From: Hyphomicrobiales bacterium
GTDB lineage: Bacteria > Pseudomonadota > Alphaproteobacteria > Rhizobiales > Beijerinckiaceae
Assembly (NCBI GenBank): GCA_028290285.1
Contig: JAQGKD010000008.1
Span: 1 to 64,000 of the forward strand
Direction of reading: 5' to 3'
Length of the DNA: 64,000 bases
In this document: positions 7,654 to 15,525 of the stretch, piece by piece
How the letters are laid out: each line of letters begins with the position of its first letter
Position numbering within the stretch: position 1 is the first letter of the stretch
Translations under genes and position numbers: made by a program
Notes under the pieces: model-generated
Seen by the model: only the letters and a program-made list of their open reading frames with translations
Databases searched by the model: none
Told to the model about the DNA's origin: nothing

Positions 7654-8490
7654 CTAGTCCGAGCTGTCGTTCCTCGCCCCGGCGGACAGCAGAGAGGCCA
7701 CGTCTTCCCGTCGCATGGGCCGGTCACCGGCAGCCTGACCGGCGTGGCTGGTCCGCGCGATCGTCTTGGTGACGATGCGCGCACACAGCACCACGCGGTC
7801 GGCCACAAAGGCGAGCCTCTCCTTGCTCACATGCTCGTCGCCGATGGTCACGCTGAGCGAACCCAGCACATTGTCGCGCCGGTCGAAAATGGGCGCGGCG
7901 ACACCCGTCACGCCGCGCGTCACCTGGCTTACGGTCGCGTCCCAGCCGGCTTGTCGCAACAGACGCAGGCGCGCGCGGAAGGCGTTCAGGCTGTCGCCGA
8001 GCCCTGCCTTTTGAATGGCGGCAGGGTTCTCTTCGTAGAGCTTGCGCAATGCGGCGGACGGCATGTGCGCGAGAATGATGCGTGAAGCAGCTCCCTGCAG
8101 CAGAGGCCTTGCGCGTCCGCGCTCATAGTTGGAGTGGAACGATGCGGTGCCCTGTTCCTGATGGACGCACAACACCCGCTCGCGGTAGCGGCGGCATAAA
8201 AGTGCAATGCCTGCGATCTCCTCGACAAGCTCCGCCATGACGGGGCGGCTCGCGGTGATCAGCGGATCGCGCTCGCGCATCTGGTAGTCGAGTTCGGCGA
8301 TGCGGGGCCCGAGCGTGTAGCCCACATCGGGCAGCGAGGTGAGCAGCCCCGCGTCGGTCAGAACCTTGAGGTAGCGATAGAGCGTCGAGCGCGTGTAGCC
8401 GAGCCGCGCCTGCAGCTCCTCCATCGTCCACTCCAGCCTGTCTCCCTCGAAGAGATCGAGGATGACGATCATCCGTTCCAGACTGTTCAC
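7654..8490 (-). CDS. IclR-family transcriptional regulator
   Basis: A 278-residue regulator. The N-terminal winged helix-turn-helix (residues 1-60) reads LERMIVILDLFEGDRLEWTM, then ARLGYTRSTLYRYLKVLTDA, the classical IclR recognition helix. The C-terminal effector domain of GAF-like fold shows the usual GVTGVAAPIFD and SLSVTIGD segments. IclR proteins commonly control aromatic catabolism and carboxylate use. It lies between the monooxygenase gene (same strand, downstream) and a divergent binding-protein gene. Each flank carries a copy of the palindrome TCCCRC-N3-GYGGGA, making these the likely targets of this regulator. The effector is unknown. The last 30 residues are Arg/Ser/Ala-rich and may be disordered. 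Confidence 0.92.
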   Translation of the reverse strand: MNSLERMIVILDLFEGDRLEWTMEELQARLGYTRSTLYRYLKVLTDAGLLTSLPDVGYTLGPRIAELDYQMRERDPLITASRPVMAELVEEIAGIALLCRRYRERVLCVHQEQGTASFHSNYERGRARPLLQGAASRIILAHMPSAALRKLYEENPAAIQKAGLGDSLNAFRARLRLLRQAGWDATVSQVTRGVTGVAAPIFDRRDNVLGSLSVTIGDEHVSKERLAFVADRVVLCARIVTKTIARTSHAGQAAGDRPMRREDVASLLSAGARNDSSD

Positions 8491-8539
8491 GCCGCTGCCG
8501 ATCCCTGCCGAAAAGCCCTAAAAGCCTAGCTCGCGCCAA

Positions 8540-8554
8540 TCCCGCATTGTGGGA
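8540..8554. promoter_or_regulatory. candidate IclR operator, site B
   Basis: TCCCGCATTGTGGGA, the inverted twin of the site at 7621-7635. It lies between the iclR start (8490) and the -35 element of the divergent binding-protein gene, a typical activator or repressor position. Confidence 0.55.
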
Positions 8555-8557
8555 CCC

Positions 8558-8586
8558 TTGACGGGCCGCCGGTACGCCGTTTAGGT
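8558..8586 (+). promoter_or_regulatory. candidate sigma-70 promoter of binding-protein gene
   Basis: TTGACG, 17-bp spacer, TTAGGT. It begins four bases after the palindrome at 8540-8554 and 71 bp before the ATG at 8629. Confidence 0.5.
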
Positions 8587-8628
8587 GCGAGCCGGAGAAG
8601 GGCTCATAAAAGACCCGAGGAGGATACC

Positions 8629-9591
8629 ATGAAAAACTACAAATCGGCGACGCTCGCCCTTTCGGCGCTGATCGCCATCCTGGCGGGAAGCGCGCAGGCG
8701 CAGACGGCCGACAAGCTCAAGATCGCCATTGGCTCACGCGGCGTCTGGGAGAACTCTATCTCCGAACTCGGCCAGAATGCCGGCATCTTCAAGAAGCACA
8801 ATCTCGAACTCGAAATCCTCTACACGCAGGGCAGCGGCGAGACGCAGCAGGTCGTGATCGCGGGCAGCGTCGATATCGGCGTGGGTGTCGGCAGTTACGG
8901 CGTGTTCGGCGCCTTCTCGAAGGGTGCCCCGATCCGCATCATCGGCCCCTCCATCACCGGCGCGACCGATCAATATTGGTATGTTCGCGCCGACTCCCCG
9001 ATCAAGACTCCCGGCGACATGGCGGGCAAGACCGTTGCCTATTCGACGGCGGGATCCTCCACCCTCGCAGTCGTTCTCAGCGCGCAGCGCCAGTTCAACG
9101 TCGCAGTGAAACCGACGGCGACGGGCAGCGCGGCGGCCACTTTCACGCAGGCCATGAGCGGCCAGGTCGATGTGGGCTGGGCCTCCCCTCCCTTCGGCGT
9201 AGAAGCGCTCGAGCAGGGCAAGATCCGCACGGTATTCAAGGCTGGCGAAATCCCAGAACTGCGCGACCAGAGCGTGCGCCTGCTCGTCGCCAACGCCGCC
9301 GCGTTGAAGGAGCGCGCCCCCGTCTACGCGCGCTACATGCAGGCCTATCGCGAAGTCATCGACTGGATGTATTCCGACCCCGCAGCCGTGAAAGCCTATG
9401 CCGCCTATGCTGGCATCGAAGAGGCCACGGCAAAGAAGATGCGGGACGAATATTTCCCGCGCGAAAAGCTCGACCCGTCCAAGGTCGGCGGCGTGGATGC
9501 GATGATGCGCGACGCGATCACCTTCAAGTTCCTCACCAAGCCGCTGGATGAGAAGCAGCTCGGCGAATTGATTCAGATTCCGAAGGTGTGA
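8629..9591 (+). CDS. ABC transporter substrate-binding protein (NMT1/TauA-like)
   Basis: A 320-residue periplasmic binding protein with signal peptide TLALSALIAILAGSAQAQ. The mature part has the type-2 binding fold: KLKIAIGSRGVWENSISELG, then IFKKHNLELEILYTQGSGET, VVIAGSVDIGVGVG and TPGDMAGKTVAYSTAGSSTL. This is the second NMT1-type binding protein of the region and again lacks a permease or ATPase neighbour. ATG 8629 follows a strong GAGGAGG site. It is divergent from iclR, and the shared palindrome suggests co-regulation with the monooxygenase, hence a role in uptake or sensing of the pathway's substrate (inference). Confidence 0.88.
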   Translation: MKNYKSATLALSALIAILAGSAQAQTADKLKIAIGSRGVWENSISELGQNAGIFKKHNLELEILYTQGSGETQQVVIAGSVDIGVGVGSYGVFGAFSKGAPIRIIGPSITGATDQYWYVRADSPIKTPGDMAGKTVAYSTAGSSTLAVVLSAQRQFNVAVKPTATGSAAATFTQAMSGQVDVGWASPPFGVEALEQGKIRTVFKAGEIPELRDQSVRLLVANAAALKERAPVYARYMQAYREVIDWMYSDPAAVKAYAAYAGIEEATAKKMRDEYFPREKLDPSKVGGVDAMMRDAITFKFLTKPLDEKQLGELIQIPKV

Positions 9592-9616
9592 AGAAAACAA
9601 CGCGGTCCGCTTTTCC

Positions 9617-9710
9617 GGGTGGGAGAAGCTCTCAGCGGAGCTGACTGATGAGGGGTTGCGAAACCCCTCATCCGCCCATTTCACGGGCACCTTCTCGCCC
9701 TGGGAGAAGC
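9617..9710. repeat. REP-like palindromic element with an 11-bp GNRA-loop hairpin
   Basis: Outer elements GGGAGAAG (near 9620) and CTTCTCGCCCTGGGAGAAG (9691-9709) surround a perfect hairpin at 9647-9672: GATGAGGGGTT, loop GCGA, AACCCCTCATC. The composition is that of a widespread proteobacterial intergenic repeat. It lies between two convergent genes. Confidence 0.6.
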
Positions 9711-9737
9711 AATGACCCCTTGCTCCAAGCAAAGAAG

Positions 9738-11045
9738 TTACGCGCCTCGTCGTACATACTGAGCCGCCGCGCGCCCCGCGACAAACCCCGTCGCGAAACA
9801 GGCCTGTAACAAATAGCCGCCCGTCGGCGCTTCCCAATCCAGCATTTCACCGCAGACAAAAACGCCCGGAAGCTTCGTCAGCATCAGCCCCGCATCGCAG
9901 TCCGAAAAACGCACACCACCCGCGGACGAAATCGCACGCTCGATCGGACGAGGCCCCGTGAGACGCACGGGCACAGCCTTTATCAAACGAGCCAAAGGCT
10001 CGGCCTCGGCGGGAAGCTCGCGTGACACTTCGCGCAACAGCGCGACCGCGACCGGCTGCAGGCCAGCAGCCTTTCGCAGAAACGTCGCTGACGACTGCCC
10101 TGCGCGGGGACGCGACAATCGTTGCACCAGAGCGGAAACATCGAGATCGGGCCGCAGATCAATGTTCAGAACGGCCTCGCCCTGCGCAGCAATCGCATCG
10201 CGCAGGACGGCCGAGAGCGCATAGATCGCCCCACCCTCCAGCCCTTGCGCCGTCACCATCGCCTCGCCACGCACCTCGCGTCCCCCGAAGGAGAGTGCGA
10301 GCGGCTTCAGCGGAGTCCCCGCGAAGCGCGACGAGAACATCTCCGACCATGCCGTTTCAAATCCGCAATTACTGGCGACCAGCGGCCGCACAGAAACGCC
10401 GCGCGCGGCAAGCATGTCCACCCAATGGCCGGTCGATCCGAGCCGGGGCCAGGATGCCCCGCCCAAGGCAAGCACGACGACATCAGCCTCGACCGGCACA
10501 GGCTGCCCCATCGCGTCCTGGATGATCGGCAAACCATCCGGCCCAAAACCGGCGAGCTGGTGGCGCGGACGAACCGTCACCCCTGCCCGGGCGAGCCGCC
10601 GAAGCCACGCCCGCAACAACGGCGAGGCCTTGAATCCGCGCGGAAAGACCCGGCCACTCGATCCGACAAAGGTCGGCTCGCCCAGCTCGGCGGCCCAATC
10701 GCGAAGGGCGCTTGGCGGAAAGGCCTCCAGAACCGGCGCCAGCCCGGGCGCAGCTTCGGCGTAGCGTGCGAGGAAAGCATCCTTATCCTCGCTATGGGTG
10801 AGGTTCAGCCCCCCACGTCCCGCCATCAGGAACTTGCGTCCAACCGATGGCATCCGATCAAAAACCGTCACGCGGCAGCCGGACGCAGCCAGTTGCTCGG
10901 CGGCCATGAGCCCGGCAGGGCCCGCGCCGATGACGATGGCGGTGGCGGGTTTGGGCTCTATCTGGGCTTGGGCGGGCAGATTTTCGGACAATGCGCGGTT
11001 CCCGTCGAAAAAAGACCTCGCGAGCTTTAGATCGGAAAGCCGCAA
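9738..11045 (-). CDS. YhiN/HI0933-like NAD(P)/FAD-dependent oxidoreductase
   Basis: A flavoprotein of about 417-435 residues in the HI0933 (YhiN/BaiN) family. The FAD-binding motif TAIVIGAGPAGLMAAEQLAA is followed by the family signature KFLMAGRGGLNLTHSED, and the C-terminus carries the second FAD motif around GVFVCGEMLDWEAPTGGY. The biological role of most members is unknown; relatives reduce bile-acid derivatives. The start is uncertain: the longest frame begins at TTG 11045 with GGAAGGG upstream, and an internal TTG at 10991 would start nearer the FAD fold. It is divergent from rluD with only a short gap. Confidence 0.85.
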   Translation of the reverse strand: MRLSDLKLARSFFDGNRALSENLPAQAQIEPKPATAIVIGAGPAGLMAAEQLAASGCRVTVFDRMPSVGRKFLMAGRGGLNLTHSEDKDAFLARYAEAAPGLAPVLEAFPPSALRDWAAELGEPTFVGSSGRVFPRGFKASPLLRAWLRRLARAGVTVRPRHQLAGFGPDGLPIIQDAMGQPVPVEADVVVLALGGASWPRLGSTGHWVDMLAARGVSVRPLVASNCGFETAWSEMFSSRFAGTPLKPLALSFGGREVRGEAMVTAQGLEGGAIYALSAVLRDAIAAQGEAVLNIDLRPDLDVSALVQRLSRPRAGQSSATFLRKAAGLQPVAVALLREVSRELPAEAEPLARLIKAVPVRLTGPRPIERAISSAGGVRFSDCDAGLMLTKLPGVFVCGEMLDWEAPTGGYLLQACFATGFVAGRAAAQYVRRGA

Positions 11046-11062
11046 CGTGCTATGCCCTTCCC

Positions 11063-12172
11063 ATGAACCAGCACGCCAAACGCCGCCAGCAGGCCGGCAT
11101 CGCCCGCGAGGCCGAACGGCAGAAGCCCGAACGGGTGATGCACGTCGGCCCGCCCCTCGCGACCCCCGAAGAGGGGCTCGTCACCTATGAGATCACGCCG
11201 GAGGAGGCCGGACAGCGCCTCGACCGCGCGCTCGCCGCCAGGTCGGAGGCGGCTGGGGTCGCCCTGTCGCGCACCCGCATCCGCTCCCTGATCGAAGAAG
11301 GGCTCGTCATGCTCGATGGCCGTCAGGCCACCGATCCCGGCGCCAAGGTCCGCGAGGGCCAGACGGTCACGCTCGAAGTCCCGGCGCCCATGGCCGCCGA
11401 GCCGCTCGGCGAAGCCATTCCGCTGGATGTCGTGTTCGAGGACGAGCATCTTCTCGTCCTCGACAAGCCCGCCGGGCTCGTCGTCCATCCGGCTAGCGGC
11501 CACGACACGGGCACGCTGGTCAATGCACTGATCGCCCATTGCGGCGAGAGTCTCTCAGGGATCGGTGGCGTTCGCCGTCCGGGCATCGTTCACCGGCTCG
11601 ACAAGGACACGTCCGGCCTGCTCGTCGTCGCCAAGAGCGACGCCGCCCACCAGGGCTTGTCGCTGCTTTTCGCAGATCACGGGCGCACCCTGTCGCTGAC
11701 CCGCGAATATATCGCCTTTGTCTGGGGCCGGATCGACCGCAAGGCGGGCTCGGTGGATGCGCCGCTCGGCCGCCATCCGCACCAGCGCGAGAAAATGGCC
11801 GTGGTCCGCGTGGACAAGGGTCGCGAAGCCATCACGCACTGGAAGGTCGAAGAGAGCTTCGTCTCCGGCACCGCGCCGATCAGCATGGTCTCGTGCCGTC
11901 TGGAAACGGGCCGCACACATCAGATCCGCGTGCATCTCGCCCATATCGGCCATCCCCTGCTGGGGGACCCCGTCTATGGCGCGGGCTTCAAGACCAAGGC
12001 GGCGAATCTCGCCCCAGACGCTCGCGAGAAGCTCGATACCCTCCATCGTCAGGCGCTTCACGCCTTCCGGCTTGGGTTCGTCCACCCGGTCACCGGCGAG
12101 GAGCTGATGTTCGAAAGCAAGCTGCCGCACGACCTGGCCGAGCTCGCCGCTAGCCTGCGCGCGCCAACCTGA
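11063..12172 (+). CDS. rluD: RluA/RluD-family 23S rRNA pseudouridine synthase
   Basis: A 369-residue pseudouridine synthase. Residues 45-105 form an S4 RNA-binding domain (AGQRLDRALAAR, TRIRSLIEEGLVMLDG). The catalytic domain carries the motif GIVHRLDKDTSGLLVVAKSD, with nucleophile Asp180, and the C-terminal RTHQIRVHLAHIGHPLLGD motif. Members of this branch modify U1911/1915/1917 of 23S rRNA helix 69 or related sites. The start at 11063 is the first ATG after the divergent flavoprotein gene; the longer frame from 10991 overlaps that gene. An extended N-terminus of about 40 Lys/Arg/Glu-rich residues precedes the S4 domain. rpoH follows on the same strand after a 447-bp gap. Confidence 0.9.
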   Translation: MNQHAKRRQQAGIAREAERQKPERVMHVGPPLATPEEGLVTYEITPEEAGQRLDRALAARSEAAGVALSRTRIRSLIEEGLVMLDGRQATDPGAKVREGQTVTLEVPAPMAAEPLGEAIPLDVVFEDEHLLVLDKPAGLVVHPASGHDTGTLVNALIAHCGESLSGIGGVRRPGIVHRLDKDTSGLLVVAKSDAAHQGLSLLFADHGRTLSLTREYIAFVWGRIDRKAGSVDAPLGRHPHQREKMAVVRVDKGREAITHWKVEESFVSGTAPISMVSCRLETGRTHQIRVHLAHIGHPLLGDPVYGAGFKTKAANLAPDAREKLDTLHRQALHAFRLGFVHPVTGEELMFESKLPHDLAELAASLRAPT

Positions 12173-12619
12173 CGAAAATTTAATCTGAGAAGCATGGCGA
12201 CGAGATCGGACCTACCGGTCGACGATCTCTCGCCCGCTTTGGCCTAAAGGTGGAGTACGCCAAAGACAAGACACAGGTACTTGTCACGTTCCCGGAGATT
12301 TTCCTTCACCAGATCCTTCTCAGGCTCGGGAGCGTGTTGGAAACCTGAAGTATTCCGACGGTCCCGCCAGCTTTTTCCTCGCCGAAACCGCGGTTTTGCA
12401 CAGCCCGGCGCAACCTTTATGTGGTCTGGCGTCTTGTCGCACGGAGCGACGACTTGAAGCCGGTCACGCGAAGATTATCTACGCATCCCTCGCGGTCCAC
12501 CTTCCTGCCCTCTTTCGGCCACGAAGTCGCAACTCTATATATGTCACCGAGCCGAGTGCGACCGTGTGTCGGCTTCGGACGCGGGCCCGCCATCTCGGGG
12601 GCCCGAACAGGAGGAAAGA
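12173..12619. other. 447-bp gap upstream of rpoH
   Basis: No convincing gene was found. It holds an inverted repeat GACAAG-N9-CTTGTC at 12265-12285, two very short open frames (12194-12247 and 12250-12348) without good ribosome sites, and promoter-like elements near 12453-12481. It is probably the regulatory region of rpoH. Confidence 0.5.
12453..12481 (+). promoter_or_regulatory. candidate rpoH promoter (sigma-70 and sigma-32 like)
   Basis: CTTGAA at 12453 and TTATCTA at 12475. Read as sigma-32 this is CTTG-N17-ATTATCT, one mismatch to CYTATNT; read as sigma-70 it is TTGAAG-N16-TATCTA. It lies about 140 bp before the rpoH start, leaving a long leader. Confidence 0.4.
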
Positions 12620-13531
12620 ATGGCTGCTGCACTTCCGATGATTTCAGCCGAGAGCGGTCTCACCCGCTATCTCGCGGAAATCCGGCGGTTTCCCATGCTG
12701 GAGCCGCAAGAGGAGTACATGCTTGCTAAGAACTGGCGCGAGCAGGGGGACCGCGACGCGGCTCACCGGCTGGTGACGTCGCATCTGCGCCTCGTCGCCA
12801 AGATCGCCATGGGTTATCGCGGCTATGGCCTGCCGATCGGCGAGGTCATTTCCGAGGGTAACGTCGGCCTCATGCAAGCCGTGAAGCGGTTCGAACCCGA
12901 GAAGGGCTTCCGCCTCGCGACCTATGCGATGTGGTGGATCCGTGCGTCAATTCAAGAATATATCCTGCGCTCGTGGTCGCTCGTAAAAATGGGCACGACC
13001 GCCAACCAGAAGAAGCTGTTCTTCAACCTCCGCAAGGCCAAGAGTCAGATCTCGGCTCTGGAGGAAGGCGACCTGCGGCCCGATCAGGTCAAGACCATTG
13101 CTCACCGCCTCGGCGTGACCGAGCAGGACGTGATCGACATGAACCGCCGGATGAGCGGCGATGCCTCGCTCAACGCACCTCTGCGCCAGGAAGGCGAGGG
13201 CGAATGGCAGGATTGGCTGGTCGACGACAGCACCAGCCAGGAATCGCTCCTCGTCGATCGCGAAGAGGCCGACAACCGCCTGGGCGCATTGCGCTCCGCG
13301 TTAGGCGTGCTGAACGATCGCGAACGCCGTATTTTCGAGGCGCGTCGGCTTTCGGAAGATCCGATCACGCTCGAACAATTGTCGGAAGAGTTCAACATCT
13401 CGCGCGAACGCGTCCGGCAGATCGAGGTCCGCGCCTTTGAAAAGGTTCAGGCGGCCGTGAAAACGGGCGTGGCAAACCTCGAAGCCGTCGAACCCGCGCC
13501 GGCCCGGATCGGGGCGCAGCCCGGCGCGTGA
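12620..13531 (+). CDS. rpoH: RNA polymerase sigma factor RpoH (sigma-32)
   Basis: A 303-residue heat-shock sigma factor. Region 2 is complete (GLPIGEVISEGNVGLMQAVK, then TYAMWWIRASIQEYILRSW), followed by the diagnostic RpoH box QKKLFFNLRKAK at residues 130-141. Region 4.2 near the C-terminus has the helix-turn-helix EFNISRERVRQIEVRAFEKV. It directs transcription of chaperone and protease genes. ftsH, a classical target, lies in this window with a sigma-32-like promoter. The start ATG 12620 follows AGGAGGAAAG; an upstream in-frame ATG at 12566 has no such site. Hyphomicrobiales often carry two rpoH paralogues; this one cannot be assigned to a class with certainty. Confidence 0.96.
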   Translation: MAAALPMISAESGLTRYLAEIRRFPMLEPQEEYMLAKNWREQGDRDAAHRLVTSHLRLVAKIAMGYRGYGLPIGEVISEGNVGLMQAVKRFEPEKGFRLATYAMWWIRASIQEYILRSWSLVKMGTTANQKKLFFNLRKAKSQISALEEGDLRPDQVKTIAHRLGVTEQDVIDMNRRMSGDASLNAPLRQEGEGEWQDWLVDDSTSQESLLVDREEADNRLGALRSALGVLNDRERRIFEARRLSEDPITLEQLSEEFNISRERVRQIEVRAFEKVQAAVKTGVANLEAVEPAPARIGAQPGA

Positions 13532-13556
13532 TCTACGGCGCACACGCTGAAAATGA

Positions 13557-13585
13557 AAAGAGCGGCCCGCAAGGCCGCTCTTTTT
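13557..13585. terminator. bidirectional terminator between rpoH and the minus-strand 611-residue gene
   Basis: Perfect stem AGAGCGGCC, loop CGCAA, GGCCGCTCT, followed by TTTTT on the plus strand and by TTTTCATTTT on the minus strand. It serves both convergent genes. Confidence 0.9.
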
Positions 13586-13610
13586 GTATTCGACGACCCT
13601 GTTCGGCCGC

Positions 13611-15446
13611 CTATTTCTGCCAGGCCTCCAGCGCCTCGTTGATCACGCGCTCGCCCGCGCTCCCCTTTTCAAAGGTGATCTTGGCGATGCGCTGATCCGA
13701 CAGCAGCATGGGAATATCGAACCACGCCCGCGTGCGCATGAGATCCACATTGCGCGACACCGCCGCATCGCCACGCGTCAGGCCGACCAGGAAATAGTTC
13801 TGCATGATCGGCGCGGGCACACCCGTCAGGGCGTCGCCGGCCGGCGTATCTTCCTTGCGCATCTGCGGAGTCGAGATCTGGGCAACACCCGGAATCGGGC
13901 CGCCCTCGGTCGGGATGAAGCGCAGCTCGATCGTATGCGAGGCCGGCAAGGTGTCGTCGGTGTTCTTCTGGATCAGCATGACCGCGCGGAGCTTCGCGTC
14001 GGGAAGGTCGACTTCGGCGCGTACGCCGATCGACAGCGGCTGCCCCTGTCCCCGGCTCACATTGTCCAGACGCCACACGACATTGCCGACGAACGTGCGC
14101 ACCTTCTGCGGTTCATCGGGCGCATCCACGAGCAACGCCGCCCGCTGCGCAACGGCGATGGCCGGTGCAGTGGAGGGTGTCGTCGGCTTGGCCGGCGAAA
14201 CCGGTGCGGTTTGGGCCTGCTGGTTGGTCTGTGTGCCCGGAGCTGGTGTCGCCGGCCGGGCCGCCTGACCGCCCCCGATCCGCTCGACGATCTTGCCCGA
14301 TGCGGCATCGCCTGCCTGCTCCGCGGACGGTGCGGGTTTCATGCGGGCAAGTTCATCAGGATTGTCGCGACGGACATAGGCAAACACGGCAATACTTCCG
14401 GCCACCAGCGCGATCGGCAGGCCGATCAGCCACGGGCGGAGATTGCGCTGCGATTCCTCCTTGCGCTGAGGAGCCGCTGGACGAGTCGCCCCGCGCTGGA
14501 GCGGCACATCTTCCGAAGCGTCTGAAGCAGCAGGAATGTCCGACGCGGCGGCTTCCGCGCGCGGGCCGAATTTCCGCAGGGTAACATTGACGGGACGCGC
14601 CTCGCCTGTGCGGCGGTCCTTTCGCTCGGCGCGCATCTCCGGCAGGCCGGCGCGAGAGGCCGCGATATCGGCCTCGCTCATGGGCGCACGTGACCCGGCG
14701 CCTCCAATATCGGGGGCACCCTGCCCGGCTGCCGGAGCATCGCGGGAAACATGATTGCGTGCGACGAGATCCGGCGTTCCGCGATCCGGCTCCTTGGCGT
14801 CGGGAGCCGCTGACTGCGGTGCGGAGGCCGGCGGCGCGGCCGGCGCCTTGACGTCCGGGCCGGTTGCGGCCGGAGGAGGTCCACCCTGAGGCCAAGGGCG
14901 CGGCGGCAGATTGGGACGCGAACGCGCGGCATCGATACTGCCCGCGGCGGGCCGTTCACCCTGAGGAACGCCGGGACGAGCCGTCAGACCCGGCCTTGGC
15001 GGAAGGCTGGGACGGGGCGGCGCCGGGGGACGCGGCACGGCGCCGAAGTCCGTTCGGCGCGCGAGCGGTTCAAGCGGCTTTCGGCTGTTCTCGGACGGCT
15101 TTTCGACAGCAGGCGGCTTCGGCTCGGCGAGGGGCCTGGCCTCCGGCGGGCGGCTCTCCGGCGATGGAGGCGGCACGGCCGGTTTGGCGGCAGCTGGCTT
15201 CGCACCCTCGGCGGGCGACTGGCCGCTCGCAAGCCGGGTTGCTATTTCGTCTTCGATGCGCGCGATCGCGTCGTCGAGAGAGCGGCTTTCGCGTTCGATA
15301 TCGGCCTCGGGGACGGGCGGCTGAACGGCACGCAACTGGCCGAGAAGAGCCGCACGCGCGCGCTCGTAGATGGAGCGCCGCGCATCCGGCGTCGATTCAG
15401 CCAGGCCGGAAACAGCCCTGACGAGCAGCGGATAATATTCAGCCAT
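13611..15446 (-). CDS. Pro-rich single-pass membrane protein of unknown function
   Basis: A 611-residue protein with three visible parts. Residues 1-75 are a helical, conserved-looking head (MAEYYPLLVRAVSGLAEST, SIYERARAALLGQLRAVQPP). Then comes a long Pro/Ala/Arg-rich disordered linker of roughly 250 residues. One membrane segment follows (WLIGLPIALVAGSIAVFAYV), and then a C-terminal extracytoplasmic domain of about 170 residues rich in beta strands (GQPLSIGVRAEVDLPDAKLR, HTIELRFIP). The head is the type found on several uncharacterised Hyphomicrobiales proteins. The topology suggests a cytoplasmic N-terminus and a periplasmic C-terminal domain. No enzymatic motif was recognised. It is convergent with rpoH and lies downstream of, and in the same direction as, purA. 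Confidence 0.8.
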   Translation of the reverse strand: MAEYYPLLVRAVSGLAESTPDARRSIYERARAALLGQLRAVQPPVPEADIERESRSLDDAIARIEDEIATRLASGQSPAEGAKPAAAKPAVPPPSPESRPPEARPLAEPKPPAVEKPSENSRKPLEPLARRTDFGAVPRPPAPPRPSLPPRPGLTARPGVPQGERPAAGSIDAARSRPNLPPRPWPQGGPPPAATGPDVKAPAAPPASAPQSAAPDAKEPDRGTPDLVARNHVSRDAPAAGQGAPDIGGAGSRAPMSEADIAASRAGLPEMRAERKDRRTGEARPVNVTLRKFGPRAEAAASDIPAASDASEDVPLQRGATRPAAPQRKEESQRNLRPWLIGLPIALVAGSIAVFAYVRRDNPDELARMKPAPSAEQAGDAASGKIVERIGGGQAARPATPAPGTQTNQQAQTAPVSPAKPTTPSTAPAIAVAQRAALLVDAPDEPQKVRTFVGNVVWRLDNVSRGQGQPLSIGVRAEVDLPDAKLRAVMLIQKNTDDTLPASHTIELRFIPTEGGPIPGVAQISTPQMRKEDTPAGDALTGVPAPIMQNYFLVGLTRGDAAVSRNVDLMRTRAWFDIPMLLSDQRIAKITFEKGSAGERVINEALEAWQK

Positions 15447-15525
15447 TGCGCGTTCTGACCACTCTACGTTTCAATCGTCAATCCCGCGGCCCTGCGGCGG
15501 ATGCGCAGAACGGTGCCCTCACGAC

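Noticed and set aside
12194..12348. Two very short open frames upstream of rpoH
   Set aside because: 17 and 32 codons without good ribosome sites or recognisable sequence; more likely rpoH leader.
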